Both the position numbers and the translations under genes were made by a program. This document shows positions 21,074 through 29,466 of a stretch of 33,936 nucleotides of DNA, piece by piece. Under the pieces are notes generated by a model that was given only the letters and a program-made list of their open reading frames with translations, did no database searches and was not told the DNA's origin. Where the stretch lies: assembly GCA_019311115.1 (NCBI GenBank), contig JAFDDB010000023.1:1-33936 (forward strand), written 5' to 3'. This DNA is from Deltaproteobacteria bacterium. Lineage in GTDB: Bacteria; Myxococcota_A; UBA9160; SZUA-336. The first letter of the stretch is position 1. Every line of letters begins with the position of its first letter.

Positions 21074-21640
21074 GTGAAGACCCTGCACGTCGACTCCCGA
21101 ACCCGCCTGCGCCCGGTCCGGCGCACCGACGCGAAGGCGCTGTTCGCCCTGACCGAGTCCAACCGCGAACACCTGCGCGCGTGGCTCCCCTGGCTCGACG
21201 CCATCCGCAGCGAGAAGGACACCGAGACGTTCATCGCGGCGTGCGTCGAGCGCGCCCGGCAGACGGGCGCATTCACCGCGCTGATCGAGCACGAGGGCCG
21301 GGCCTGCGGCGTGGCGGGGTACAACTGGATCGACGCCGCGAACCACGCCTGCGAGATCGGCTACTGGCTCGACCGCGACCACATCGGCCGCGGAATCATG
21401 ACCGGCTGCTGCCGGGCGCTGATCGCACACGCGTTCGACGTGGTCGAGCTCAACCGGGTGAACATCCCCGCCGCCGTCGGCAACCGGCGAAGCCGCGCGG
21501 TCCCGGAGCGCCTGGGCTTCACGCAAGAGGGCGTGCTTCGCGACGCCGAGTGGCTCTACGACCACTACGTAGACCACGCGCTCTACACCCTGCTGCGGCG
21601 CGACTGGGAGGCGCCACAGGCCGGGCAGGAGGAGCCGTAG
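21074..21640 (+). CDS. GNAT acetyltransferase, RimJ/RimL type
   Basis: This 188-residue N-acetyltransferase resembles enzymes that acetylate ribosomal protein N-termini, though the substrate here is not known. Family features are RLRPVRRTDAKALFAL at the N-terminus, WLPWLD, the CoA-binding region IGYWLDRDHIGRGIMTGCCRALI, and ELNRVNIPAAVGNRRSRAVPERLGF. The last part carries the usual N.xS segment before the RLGF motif. The start is GTG at 21074, 25 bases after the previous stop. Confidence 0.88.
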   Translation: MKTLHVDSRTRLRPVRRTDAKALFALTESNREHLRAWLPWLDAIRSEKDTETFIAACVERARQTGAFTALIEHEGRACGVAGYNWIDAANHACEIGYWLDRDHIGRGIMTGCCRALIAHAFDVVELNRVNIPAAVGNRRSRAVPERLGFTQEGVLRDAEWLYDHYVDHALYTLLRRDWEAPQAGQEEP

Positions 21641-21645
21641 GCGGC
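21634..21645. other. Small stop-codon inverted repeat at a convergent junction
   Basis: GCCG (21634-21637) and CGGC (21642-21645) flank TAGG, which contains the TAG stop of the acetyltransferase gene. The stem is short and there is no T tract; its significance is uncertain. Confidence 0.25.
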
Positions 21646-21648
21646 AGC

Positions 21649-22440
21649 TCAGGCGCGCACGTGCCGCGCGATGAAGCGCACCGCCGCGCGGTCGAACTCC
21701 GCGGGTGCGTCCAGATTCACCGAGTGGCCGCCGTCCATGTCCTCGATCTCGAGCAGCGGCATGTGTCGGGCGGCGCGGTCACGCAGCGGCGTGAAGCGTT
21801 TCTCGTGCGTGCCGCAGGCTAGCAGGGCCGGAACCCGGTTCTCTCGGAGCCGGTGACCGAGCGCGGCGTGGACGACGGTTCCGCGCCCGGAGAACGCGAT
21901 GCCCTGCGGGTCGTGCTCCGCCGCGTCCGCGACGAGCGCGGCCTTGATCTCGGGCGCCAGCCGGCGCGCCTGCCTCGGGTGTATGGGCATGCGCTCGACG
22001 GCGGCGGCGCCGTGCTCGCTCACGGCGCTCTGCAGCGCACGCATGGCCGGCTCCAGATCGCGCCCCCACTCCGGCGGAGAGAAGGCCGAACTCGTGTTGG
22101 TCAGCAGCTGCGCGATCACCCGCTCGGGGTGAGCGAGCGCGTAACGCAGCGTCAGCGCGGCGCCCAGTGACTGCCCCAGCACGAACCAGCGTTCGGCGCC
22201 GATCTGGTCGCCGATGCGCTCGAAGGCGTCGACGTAGCGGTCCGGGTGATAGGCCTCGACGGCGTCCGGCGCGGGCGAGCGGCCGTGCCCGTACAGCTCG
22301 AGCACGACCGGCCGGCAGACCCGCGAGAGCGCCGGCAGGTTCGGGCGCCACTGCGAGCGGCTCGAGAGCATTCCGTGCACCAGCAGCAGGTGCGGCCCGC
22401 GGCCCGGCAGGACTTCGTAGTGGGGGAGCACCTGCGGCAT
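21649..22440 (-). CDS. Alpha/beta hydrolase
   Basis: This is a 263-residue serine hydrolase. The oxyanion-hole HG is at 22-23 (LLLVHGML). The nucleophile elbow is GQSLGA with Ser91. The catalytic His is in DGGHSVN near the C-terminus. LELYGHGRS is the usual strand-4 segment. It has no signal peptide and is probably cytosolic. It lies four bases after the DUF3237 gene, so both are likely in one transcript, divergent from the ThDP enzyme operon. An ester, lactone or C-C bond substrate is possible; none can be assigned. Confidence 0.88.
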   Translation of the reverse strand: MPQVLPHYEVLPGRGPHLLLVHGMLSSRSQWRPNLPALSRVCRPVVLELYGHGRSPAPDAVEAYHPDRYVDAFERIGDQIGAERWFVLGQSLGAALTLRYALAHPERVIAQLLTNTSSAFSPPEWGRDLEPAMRALQSAVSEHGAAAVERMPIHPRQARRLAPEIKAALVADAAEHDPQGIAFSGRGTVVHAALGHRLRENRVPALLACGTHEKRFTPLRDRAARHMPLLEIEDMDGGHSVNLDAPAEFDRAAVRFIARHVRA

Positions 22441-22444
22441 GGCC

Positions 22445-22903
22445 TCAGTCGTTCACGACCTCGTAGACGCGGTACTCGACGGCGCCCGGCAGCATGCGCC
22501 CCTCTCCCACGGCGACCAGCGAGTTGAGCCAGGCGTAGCCTTCGGCCCCCGTCTCGAAGCGCGGCTGGGTCATGAAGTAGAGATCGCCAAAGGCGGTCTC
22601 GCCGCCGCTGGACACGGCGCGGACGAAAGCCTCACTCATCTGCAGCACGCCGTAGTACTGCATGTAGATCAGGGCGCCGTCATCGGTCTCGAGCGTGCCG
22701 CGCACGTCGAGCCGGCCGACTCCGTCATTCCCCACGAGCAGCCAGTCCGCCCCGCTGGCGTGGAGCCTCCCCTTCAGGCGGGGACCCTGGAACGTCCCGC
22801 CGGTCACGTCGAAGATCTGGCGCGAGCCCGAAGGCACCGCACCCACGGCGACGGCGGGCTTCAGGTCCGCACGGTAACTCATCAGATACTCGAGCTTCGC
22901 CAC
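22445..22903 (-). CDS. DUF3237 family protein
   Basis: This is a 152-residue protein with the DUF3237 pattern: VPSGSRQIFDVTGGTFQGPRLKGRLHASGADWLLVGNDGVGRLDVRG (starting near residue 24), TDDGALIYMQYYGVL, and the C-terminal PGAVEYRVYEV. The family is a beta-barrel of unknown function, often found near aromatic or ester catabolism genes. It is the first gene of a two-gene minus-strand unit and diverges from the ThDP enzyme across 94 bases. Confidence 0.85.
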   Translation of the reverse strand: MAKLEYLMSYRADLKPAVAVGAVPSGSRQIFDVTGGTFQGPRLKGRLHASGADWLLVGNDGVGRLDVRGTLETDDGALIYMQYYGVLQMSEAFVRAVSSGGETAFGDLYFMTQPRFETGAEGYAWLNSLVAVGEGRMLPGAVEYRVYEVVND

Positions 22904-22997
22904 GATTCGCTCCTCCTGGCCGGACTCCCGAGTCTACACGGGTCTCTCCGGGGTCGGCTCCTGCTAGGATCGCTTGCACGGACGAAGGAGCGGGACC

Positions 22998-24602
22998 ATG
23001 GACACGGTCGGAAAGTGGATCGGGAGGTACCTCAAGCAGCGTGACATCGACGCGATGTTCACCCTGACCGGGGGCCACATCTTCCCGCTGTTCGACGGCG
23101 CGGTGGAGGCGGGGATCCGCGTTATCGACACGCGCCACGAACAGGCCGCAGCCTTCGCCGCCGAAGGCTGGGCGCTGCGCACGGGCCGCCCGGGCGTCTA
23201 CGCCGCGACCGCGGGCCCCGGCTTCGTGAACGCCGTATCCGGCCTGGCGCACGCATCGGTCACCCAGAGCCGCACGCTCTGCCTGGCGGGCGCGAGCCCG
23301 GTCGGCGAGGACGACAAGGGGGCGCCGCAGGAGCTAGAGCAACTTCGCGTCGCCGAGGTCTACACGCGCTACGCGAAGACGGTGCGCCGCACCGACCGCG
23401 TGCCGCAGTACTTCGAGAACGCCTTCCAGCACATGCTCGGGCCGAACCCGGGACCCGCATTCCTCGAGCTTCCGCAGGACGTGCTCTACCGGCCGATGAG
23501 CGCCGAGGCCCCGACCTCGTTCGGACCCCGCCCCACTCCGCGTTCGGCCGGCGACCCGCGCGACGTCGAGCGCGCAGCCGACCTGCTTCGACACGCCGAA
23601 CGCCCTGCGGTCGTCGTGGGCGGCGGCGGCTTCTGGTCCGGCGCCGCCGACGAGCTGCGCGCCTTTGCCGAGGCGACCGGCCTGCCGGTGTTCACGCGCA
23701 ACGCTGGGCGCGGACTGCTCCCCGACTCACACCCGCAGTGCTACGGCGGCTCGCCCGGACTCGCGGTCTTCAAGGCCGACGTGGTACTGGTCGTCGGGTC
23801 GCGCTTCAGCTCCACGTTCTACTACGGCCAGTTCGCCGAGGGCGGCAAGGTCATCCAGGTCGACTGCAACGCGGCGGCGCTCGGTGACAACCGCGGCATC
23901 GACGTGGGCATCTGCGGGGACGCGAAGCTCGTGCTCGAGCAGCTGACCGCCGCGCTCGACGGGTTCAGCACCTCCGCGGAGTGGATCTCGACGCTCGACG
24001 GCGCGGTGGCGAAGCGGGTCGAGAAGTTCGCGCCGGGCTACCACTCCACGTCCACGCCCATCCACCCGATGCGGCTGCTGCACGAGATCAACGAGTTCGC
24101 GGACGAGCGGACGACGATCACGATCGACGGCGGCGACATCGGCGTCGCCGCGGCGCGCCACCTGCGCGCGGAGCATCCCGGTGCGCAGCCGTCGAACGCG
24201 AGCATCCTGGGCTCGCTCGGGCCGGGGCTGCCCTTTGCACTGGGTGCGAAGGTCGCCGCACCGGACGACCACGTGATCTGCGTCAACGGCGACGGGGCGT
24301 TCGGCATCGGCGCCATGGAGATGGACACGGCCGTGCGCCTCGACCTGCCCTTCACCTGCGTGATCGGCAACGACCTGAAGTGGGGAATGATCGAGCGCGC
24401 TCACGTGGACCTGTTCGGCGGCGACCGGGTCGTCGCCGCGGACCTCGGCGATCGTCCGTACGAGGAGATGGTCCGCGCAATGGGTGGGTACGGCGAGCGC
24501 GTCGAGGATCCGGACCAGATCCGGCCGGCCCTGGACCGCGCCAGGGACAGCGGCCTCCCGGCCTGTCTGAATGTCATCATCGATCCGAAAATTCGCGGCT
24601 AG
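22998..24602 (+). CDS. Thiamine diphosphate-dependent enzyme, acetolactate synthase large-subunit-like
   Basis: This is a 534-residue ThDP enzyme of the pyruvate-oxidase/decarboxylase family. The activating Glu is Glu48 in DTRHEQAAAFAAEG. The ThDP/Mg motif starts at GDG (431-433) and ends with Asn458-Asp459 (GNDLKWGMI) in place of the usual NN. The central domain (about 195-325) resembles the FAD/ADP-binding domain. No small regulatory subunit follows, so biosynthetic acetolactate synthesis is unlikely. A catabolic 2-oxoacid decarboxylase, carboligase or oxalyl-CoA decarboxylase-like role is more likely. AGGAG lies eight bases before the ATG. It heads a three-gene unit. Confidence 0.87.
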   Translation: MDTVGKWIGRYLKQRDIDAMFTLTGGHIFPLFDGAVEAGIRVIDTRHEQAAAFAAEGWALRTGRPGVYAATAGPGFVNAVSGLAHASVTQSRTLCLAGASPVGEDDKGAPQELEQLRVAEVYTRYAKTVRRTDRVPQYFENAFQHMLGPNPGPAFLELPQDVLYRPMSAEAPTSFGPRPTPRSAGDPRDVERAADLLRHAERPAVVVGGGGFWSGAADELRAFAEATGLPVFTRNAGRGLLPDSHPQCYGGSPGLAVFKADVVLVVGSRFSSTFYYGQFAEGGKVIQVDCNAAALGDNRGIDVGICGDAKLVLEQLTAALDGFSTSAEWISTLDGAVAKRVEKFAPGYHSTSTPIHPMRLLHEINEFADERTTITIDGGDIGVAAARHLRAEHPGAQPSNASILGSLGPGLPFALGAKVAAPDDHVICVNGDGAFGIGAMEMDTAVRLDLPFTCVIGNDLKWGMIERAHVDLFGGDRVVAADLGDRPYEEMVRAMGGYGERVEDPDQIRPALDRARDSGLPACLNVIIDPKIRG

Positions 24603-24615
24603 GCGGCGAGGGGGC

Positions 24616-26601
24616 GTGCGAGGCGCCGCGCTGCTGCTGGCGATCGTCGCCGCGTGCCCCTGGGTGGCGTGCGACTCGGGCGAAGGCCCGGCGGGGCCCG
24701 CCGAACCGCGCGAGGCCAGCGAGTGGCCGTCCTACGGGGGCGACCCGGGCGGCCAGCGCTACGCGGCGCTGGACGAGATCACGCCCGAGAACGTGCACCG
24801 CCTGGAGGTCGCGTGGACGTACGAGACGGGCGACGTCTCGGACGGCAAAGGCGAGGTGCGCTCGACCACCGCGTTCGAAGTGACACCGATCCTGGTCGAC
24901 GGGCGGCTCTTCTTCTGCACGCCGTTCAATCGCGTGATCTCGCTCGACCCGGCGACCGGCGCGGAGCACTGGACCTTCGATCCCCAGATCGACCTGTCGG
25001 GACGCTATGCGAACCAGCTGATCTGCCGCGGCGTCTCCACCTGGGTCGATCCGGACGCCGGACCGGACGACACGTGCCGCCGCCGCATCTACACCGCGAC
25101 CAACGACGCGCGCCTGATCGCACTCGACGCGGCCGACGGACGGCCCTGCGCGGACTTCGGCCAGGCCGGCACGGTCGACCTGAACGCCGCGGCGGGCGAG
25201 CAGCGCTGGCAGGGCGAGTACCAGGTCACGTCGCCCCCGGCACTCGTGAACGGAGTCGTGGTGGTGGGCTCCGCGATCAGCGACAACGCGCGCGTCGACG
25301 CGCCGAGCGGCGTGGTGCGCGGCTTCGACGCCCGGACCGGCCGCGAGCGCTGGGCCTGGGACCTGGCGCCTCCGGACTTCGACCGCCGGACGGGGCTCGT
25401 GAGCGCAGAGGGTCACGCCCTGGGCACGCCGAACGTGTGGGCTCCCATGTCGGTCGACGAGGAGCGCGACCTGGTCTTCGTGCCGACCGGCAACGCGGCG
25501 CCCGACTACTACCGAGGACCGTTGGCGGGCATGAACTACTACGGTAGCTCGGTGGTCGCGCTTCGCGGCGCCAGTGGCGAGATCGCCTGGCACTTCCAGA
25601 CCGTGCACAACGACCTCTGGGACTTCGACGTACCGGCGCAGCCCACGCTCACGACGCTCCGCCGCGACGGCGAGGACGTGCCCGCGCTGATCCAGACCAC
25701 GAAGATGGGGCTGCTCTTCGTGCTCGACCGCCGCACGGGCGAGCCCGTGTTCGGAGTCGAGGAACGCCCGGTCCCGCAGAAGGGCGCGCCGCTCGAGCAG
25801 TTGTCGCCGACGCAGCCCTTCCCCCTGCTTCCCCCTCCCCTGGTCCCGCACAAACTCCGCGCCAAGGACGCCTGGGGCCTGACGCCGCTCGACCGCGCCG
25901 CCTGCACCAAGCGCATGCGGCTGATGCGGAACCAGGGCATCTACACGCCGCCCACGCGCCAGGGCTCGGTCATGTACCCGGGCAACGCGGGCGGCTCGAA
26001 CTGGGGCGGCATCGCGGTCGACCCGGAGCGGCAGCTGGCGATCGCCAACACGATGAACGTGGCCTGGGCCGTGAAGTTGATCCCGCGCAAGGACTTCGAA
26101 CGCGAGCGCGAGGCGAACCCGGGGGTAGAGATGGCCCCGATGGAGAGCACGCCCTTCGGCCTGCGCCGCGAGATCCTGATGTCGCCATTCGACCTGCCGT
26201 GCAACCCGCCGCCCTGGGGAACGATCGCCGCGGTCGACCTCGTGAGCGGCGAGATCCGCTGGCAGGAGCCGCTCGGCACGATTCGCGACCTGCTGCCGAT
26301 TCCGATTCCGCTGAGGCTGGGGGTCCCCAACATCGGGGGACCCGTCGTGACGCGCAGCGGCCTGATCTTCATCGCAGCGACAATGGACGACTACCTGCGC
26401 GCGATCGACATCGAGACCGGCGAGGAACTCTGGTCCGGCCGGCTGCCCGCGGGCGGACAGGCGACGCCCATGACCTACCGGGTAGAGAGCGCGTCGGGCG
26501 GGAAGCAGTACGTGCTGATCGCGGCCGGTGGGCACGCGCGCGCGGGCACGCGGCTCGGTAGCTCGCTGCTCGCGTACACGCTGGATGGCGACGTCGATTG
26601 A
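24616..26601 (+). CDS. PQQ-dependent dehydrogenase, soluble glucose-dehydrogenase type, lipoprotein
   Basis: This is a 661-residue periplasmic quinoprotein with an eight-bladed propeller. The signal MRGAALLLAIVAACPWVAC ends in a lipobox, so membrane anchoring by lipid is likely. Membrane glucose dehydrogenase (Gcd) signatures are clear: WPSYGGDPGGQRYAALDEI, LICRGVSTW, TSPPALVNGVVVVGSAISDN, SGVVRGFDARTGRERWAWD, and TVHNDLWDFDVPAQP (Asn332, Asp333). The Gcd N-terminal membrane domain is missing, so its electron acceptor is unknown. It probably oxidises an alcohol or aldose. I chose the GTG at 24616 for its GAGGGGG site, 13 bases after the previous stop. An ATG at 24571 would add 15 residues. 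Confidence 0.88.
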   Translation: MRGAALLLAIVAACPWVACDSGEGPAGPAEPREASEWPSYGGDPGGQRYAALDEITPENVHRLEVAWTYETGDVSDGKGEVRSTTAFEVTPILVDGRLFFCTPFNRVISLDPATGAEHWTFDPQIDLSGRYANQLICRGVSTWVDPDAGPDDTCRRRIYTATNDARLIALDAADGRPCADFGQAGTVDLNAAAGEQRWQGEYQVTSPPALVNGVVVVGSAISDNARVDAPSGVVRGFDARTGRERWAWDLAPPDFDRRTGLVSAEGHALGTPNVWAPMSVDEERDLVFVPTGNAAPDYYRGPLAGMNYYGSSVVALRGASGEIAWHFQTVHNDLWDFDVPAQPTLTTLRRDGEDVPALIQTTKMGLLFVLDRRTGEPVFGVEERPVPQKGAPLEQLSPTQPFPLLPPPLVPHKLRAKDAWGLTPLDRAACTKRMRLMRNQGIYTPPTRQGSVMYPGNAGGSNWGGIAVDPERQLAIANTMNVAWAVKLIPRKDFEREREANPGVEMAPMESTPFGLRREILMSPFDLPCNPPPWGTIAAVDLVSGEIRWQEPLGTIRDLLPIPIPLRLGVPNIGGPVVTRSGLIFIAATMDDYLRAIDIETGEELWSGRLPAGGQATPMTYRVESASGGKQYVLIAAGGHARAGTRLGSSLLAYTLDGDVD

Positions 26602-26626
26602 CGCGGCGCCGTCCGAGGAGGGAACC

Positions 26627-27856
26627 GTGAGCGGCTTCACGCTGCGCAACTGCGCGCTGCTCGACGTCGAGGCCGGCGTGCTGCGGCCGGGACACGGCGT
26701 ACGCGTCGAGGACGACCGGATCGTCGAGGTGTTCGAGGGCGACGCACCGTCCGGCGTCGAGAGCTTCGACGGCGGTGGACGCACGCTCATGCCCGGCCTG
26801 ATCGACGCGCACGTCCACGCCACGATCACGACGCTGAACCTGGCCGCGATGCAGACCAAGCCGATGACGCTCGTCTCCCAGGAGGCTCGCGTGATCCTCG
26901 AGGCCATGCTCCAGCGGGGCTTCACCACCGTGCGCGACGCGGGCGGCGCCGACTGGGGCCTGGCGCGCGCCGTCGAGTCCGGGTTGATCCAGGGCCCGCG
27001 CATCTTCTTCTCGGGCCGGACGCTGAGCCAGACGGGAGGCCACGGCGACTTCCGGCCTCGCAACGACGACACCGCCCTCTGCGCCTGCCAGATCCACTCG
27101 ACGGGGTTCTCGCACGTGGCCGACGGCGTGGACGCCGTGCGCAAGGCCGCGCGCGAGGAACTCAAGCGCGGCGCGAACCAGATCAAGATCATGGCGTCGG
27201 GAGGCGTGGCCTCGCCGACCGACCCCGTCTGGAACGTGCAGTACTCCCCCGAGGAGATGCGCGCCATCGTCCAGGAAGCCGAGGGCTGGCGCACCTACGC
27301 CATGGCCCACGCCTACACGCCCGAGGCCGTGACCCGCGCGGTCGAAGCCGGCGTGCGTACCATCGAGCACGGCAACCTGGTGGACCGCGAGACCGTCGCC
27401 CTGATGGCGGACCGCGGCACCTACATGGTGCCCACCCTGGTGACGTACTTCATGCTCGACGAGTTCGGCCGAGCGCTCGGCTTTCCCAAGGCGAGCCAGG
27501 CCAAGGTGCGCGACGTCCTCGACGCGGGGCTCGCCTCGCTCGAGCTGTGCCGCGACGCCGGCGTCCCGCTCGGCTTCGGCACCGACCTGCTCGGCGAGAC
27601 GCACGAGCACCAGTCCCGGGAGTTCTCGATTCGCGCACAGGTCCTGCGCCCCGCCGAGATCCTCCGCTCGGCCACGCTCGTGAACGCCGAAATCCTGGGT
27701 CGCCAGGGAGACCTCGGCGTGATCGCGCCCGGCGCGCGCGCCGACCTGCTGCTCGTCGACGGGAATCCGCTCGAGGACCTGTCCGTGCTCGAAGACCAGG
27801 GCAAGCGCCTCGACGCGATCGTCAAGGACGGGGCGTTCGTGCGCAATCGGCTCTGA
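26627..27856 (+). CDS. Metal-dependent amidohydrolase (imidazolonepropionase/prolidase-like)
   Basis: This is a 409-residue amidohydrolase superfamily enzyme. The binuclear metal site is complete: His62 and His64 (DAHVHA), Lys187 (NQIKIMASGG, probably carbamylated), His228 (AMAHAY), His248 (IEHGN) and Asp320 (GFGTD). The C-terminal segment ADLLLVDGNPLEDLSVLED is typical. Related enzymes cleave Xaa-Pro dipeptides, imidazolone or other cyclic amides. There is no signal peptide, so it is cytosolic. The GTG at 26627 has GAGGAGGG six bases upstream; an ATG at 26585 overlaps the previous gene. It is the third gene of the ThDP enzyme/quinoprotein unit. Confidence 0.88.
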   Translation: MSGFTLRNCALLDVEAGVLRPGHGVRVEDDRIVEVFEGDAPSGVESFDGGGRTLMPGLIDAHVHATITTLNLAAMQTKPMTLVSQEARVILEAMLQRGFTTVRDAGGADWGLARAVESGLIQGPRIFFSGRTLSQTGGHGDFRPRNDDTALCACQIHSTGFSHVADGVDAVRKAAREELKRGANQIKIMASGGVASPTDPVWNVQYSPEEMRAIVQEAEGWRTYAMAHAYTPEAVTRAVEAGVRTIEHGNLVDRETVALMADRGTYMVPTLVTYFMLDEFGRALGFPKASQAKVRDVLDAGLASLELCRDAGVPLGFGTDLLGETHEHQSREFSIRAQVLRPAEILRSATLVNAEILGRQGDLGVIAPGARADLLLVDGNPLEDLSVLEDQGKRLDAIVKDGAFVRNRL

Positions 27857-27980
27857 GCCGCATCGCGGTCGCAGCCTCGACGCAACGCGCACGCAGCGGC
27901 GTACTGTGATGCGGATCACTCCATCTCGTGGGGTCGCATCTATCATGGCCGCCGCGCAGACAGCGCAACGGAGGCAACTC

Positions 27981-28424
27981 ATGCAGGTGTGGATTCAGTG
28001 CTGTCGTCAGGGACTCGCGCTGCTGATGGCAGTGGCAACGGTCGCGATCGGACCCATGGTCAGCTCGGCGCGCGCCGAGCTCGTGACGACCGCCTCGATG
28101 CTGGCTCCGGCCGACGACCTCGAGGGAGCGCGAGATCGCGTTGCGGCCGTGCTGGCTCGCGACGACGTGCGCGAACAGCTCTCGGCGTTCGGCCTGGATG
28201 CGGACGAGACCGGCGCTCGGGTCGCGAGCCTTTCCGATGCGGAGATCGCGGAACTGGACGCCCGGCTGGCATCGCTCCCCGCGGGCCAGGACTTCGTGGC
28301 CGTGGTCGGAAGCCTGCTCATCCTGACCGTACTCGTTCTCTTCCTGACGGATGTATTCGGATGGACCGACGTCTTCTCGTTCGTCAATCCGCAGTTCGAG
28401 GTCAAGCGAACCGACCGGCGCTGA
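27981..28424 (+). CDS. PA2779-like small membrane protein
   Basis: This 147-residue protein is recognised as PA2779 family. It has a cleavable signal (cut likely after SSARA, about residue 32) and a helical domain with RDRVAAVLARDDVREQLSAFGLDADE and RVASLSDAEIAELDARLASLPAG (99-102). A transmembrane segment follows (about 105-122), then a conserved end with two TDVF units (123-126 and 129-132, TDVFGWTDVFSFV). GGAGG lies seven bases before the ATG. It is followed by the PA2778-like cysteine peptidase, the same order as in Pseudomonas aeruginosa (PA2779, PA2778). The function of the pair is unknown; it may be a substrate or partner of the peptidase. Confidence 0.82.
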   Translation: MQVWIQCCRQGLALLMAVATVAIGPMVSSARAELVTTASMLAPADDLEGARDRVAAVLARDDVREQLSAFGLDADETGARVASLSDAEIAELDARLASLPAGQDFVAVVGSLLILTVLVLFLTDVFGWTDVFSFVNPQFEVKRTDRR

Positions 28425-29362
28425 GGCGGTCCCGCGCAGCAATTCTGGTCCTCTTGCTGTGCGGAACCGGCGCGGTCGCCTGCGGTACGCCGCAGGTCGA
28501 TCGCGCCCTCGCGTCGCGTGCAGGCGAGCCCGAGCAGCTGCTCGACGTTCCCTTCCACCCGCAGCGACGCAACCACTGCGGCCCCGCGTCGCTGGCCATG
28601 GTGCTCGAGTGGAGCGGCGACTCCGTCACTCCCCAGGAGCTCGACGAGACCGCCTTCACCGCGGCGCGCGAAGGCAGCCTCCAGCTCGACATGCTGAGCG
28701 CTGCGCGCCGCCGCGGACGGCTGGCCTACCCGGTGCGCGACCTGGCCTCGCTGCTCGCGGAGCTCGACGCGGGACACCCGGTGCTGGTGCTCCAGAACCT
28801 GGGCCTGCGCTGGTACCAGGTCTGGCACTTCTCCGTCGCCATCGGGCACGACCTGCAGCGCGGAGTCCTCATCCAGCACACCGGACGCGACCAGGCGAGG
28901 CCGATCTCACTGCGCACGTTCGAGCGCACCTGGGACCGCGCCGACGACTGGGGACTCGTCGTCCTGCCGGCCGGCACGCTCCCCGCGCGCGCCGACGAGC
29001 CCGTCTACCTGAGGGCGGCGCTGGGACTCGAGCTCGCCGGACGCCCGGTCGAAGCCGCGGCCGCCTTCGACGCCGCGACCGCGCGCTGGCCCGACAGCCT
29101 GGGCGCCTGGATGGGCCTCGGCAACGCGCGCTACGCCTCGGGTGACCTCGACGGCGCGGAGCGCGCCTTCCGCAGCGCGGCAGAGGCACACCCCGGGAGC
29201 GGTCCGGCGCTCAACAACCTGGCGCAGGTGCTCTTCGAGCGCGGCCACGGCGACGACGCGCTTGAGACGATCGACCGCGCCATCGCGCTCGGCGGCCCAC
29301 GCCGCGCCACCTACGAGCGAACGCGGGACGAGATCCGGGAGAGTCACCAAGCCACGCCGTAG
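28361..29362 (+). CDS. PA2778-like C39-type cysteine peptidase lipoprotein with TPR
   Basis: This 333-residue protein has a basic N-terminus, a hydrophobic segment ending in lipobox GAVAC (Cys41), and a C39-like papain-fold domain. The likely catalytic residues are Cys73 (RRNHCGPASLAMVLEW), His156 (VWHFSVAIGHD) and Asp164. The C-terminal part (about 215-333) has tetratricopeptide-like repeats (GAWMGLGNARYASGDLDGAERAFRSAAEAHP, then ALNNLAQVLFERG). The start is uncertain. The ATG at 28361 overlaps the PA2779-like gene by 64 bases and has no good ribosome site; the only alternative near the stop is a CTG at 28421. It is probably anchored on the periplasmic side, next to its PA2779-like partner. 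Confidence 0.8.
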   Translation: MDRRLLVRQSAVRGQANRPALRRSRAAILVLLLCGTGAVACGTPQVDRALASRAGEPEQLLDVPFHPQRRNHCGPASLAMVLEWSGDSVTPQELDETAFTAAREGSLQLDMLSAARRRGRLAYPVRDLASLLAELDAGHPVLVLQNLGLRWYQVWHFSVAIGHDLQRGVLIQHTGRDQARPISLRTFERTWDRADDWGLVVLPAGTLPARADEPVYLRAALGLELAGRPVEAAAAFDAATARWPDSLGAWMGLGNARYASGDLDGAERAFRSAAEAHPGSGPALNNLAQVLFERGHGDDALETIDRAIALGGPRRATYERTRDEIRESHQATP

Positions 29363-29466
29363 CCGCGGCCCCGGAACCAGAAGAGGCCGAGCGCGTCCGA
29401 GGCCGCGTCGGCTGCGAACGCGAGCGATCCCGGACAGGATAGACTCCGCGCACGGAGGGAATTCGC

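Noticed and set aside
24577-27294. Long minus-strand frame opposite the quinoprotein and amidohydrolase genes
   Set aside because: It lies antisense to two genes with complete active sites and has no domain signature.
28421-28423. CTG start overlapping the PA2779-like stop (CTGA) for the cysteine peptidase
   Set aside because: It would give a compact lipoprotein signal, but CTG starts are rare and no ribosome binding site is present. I kept the ATG at 28361 while noting the doubt.
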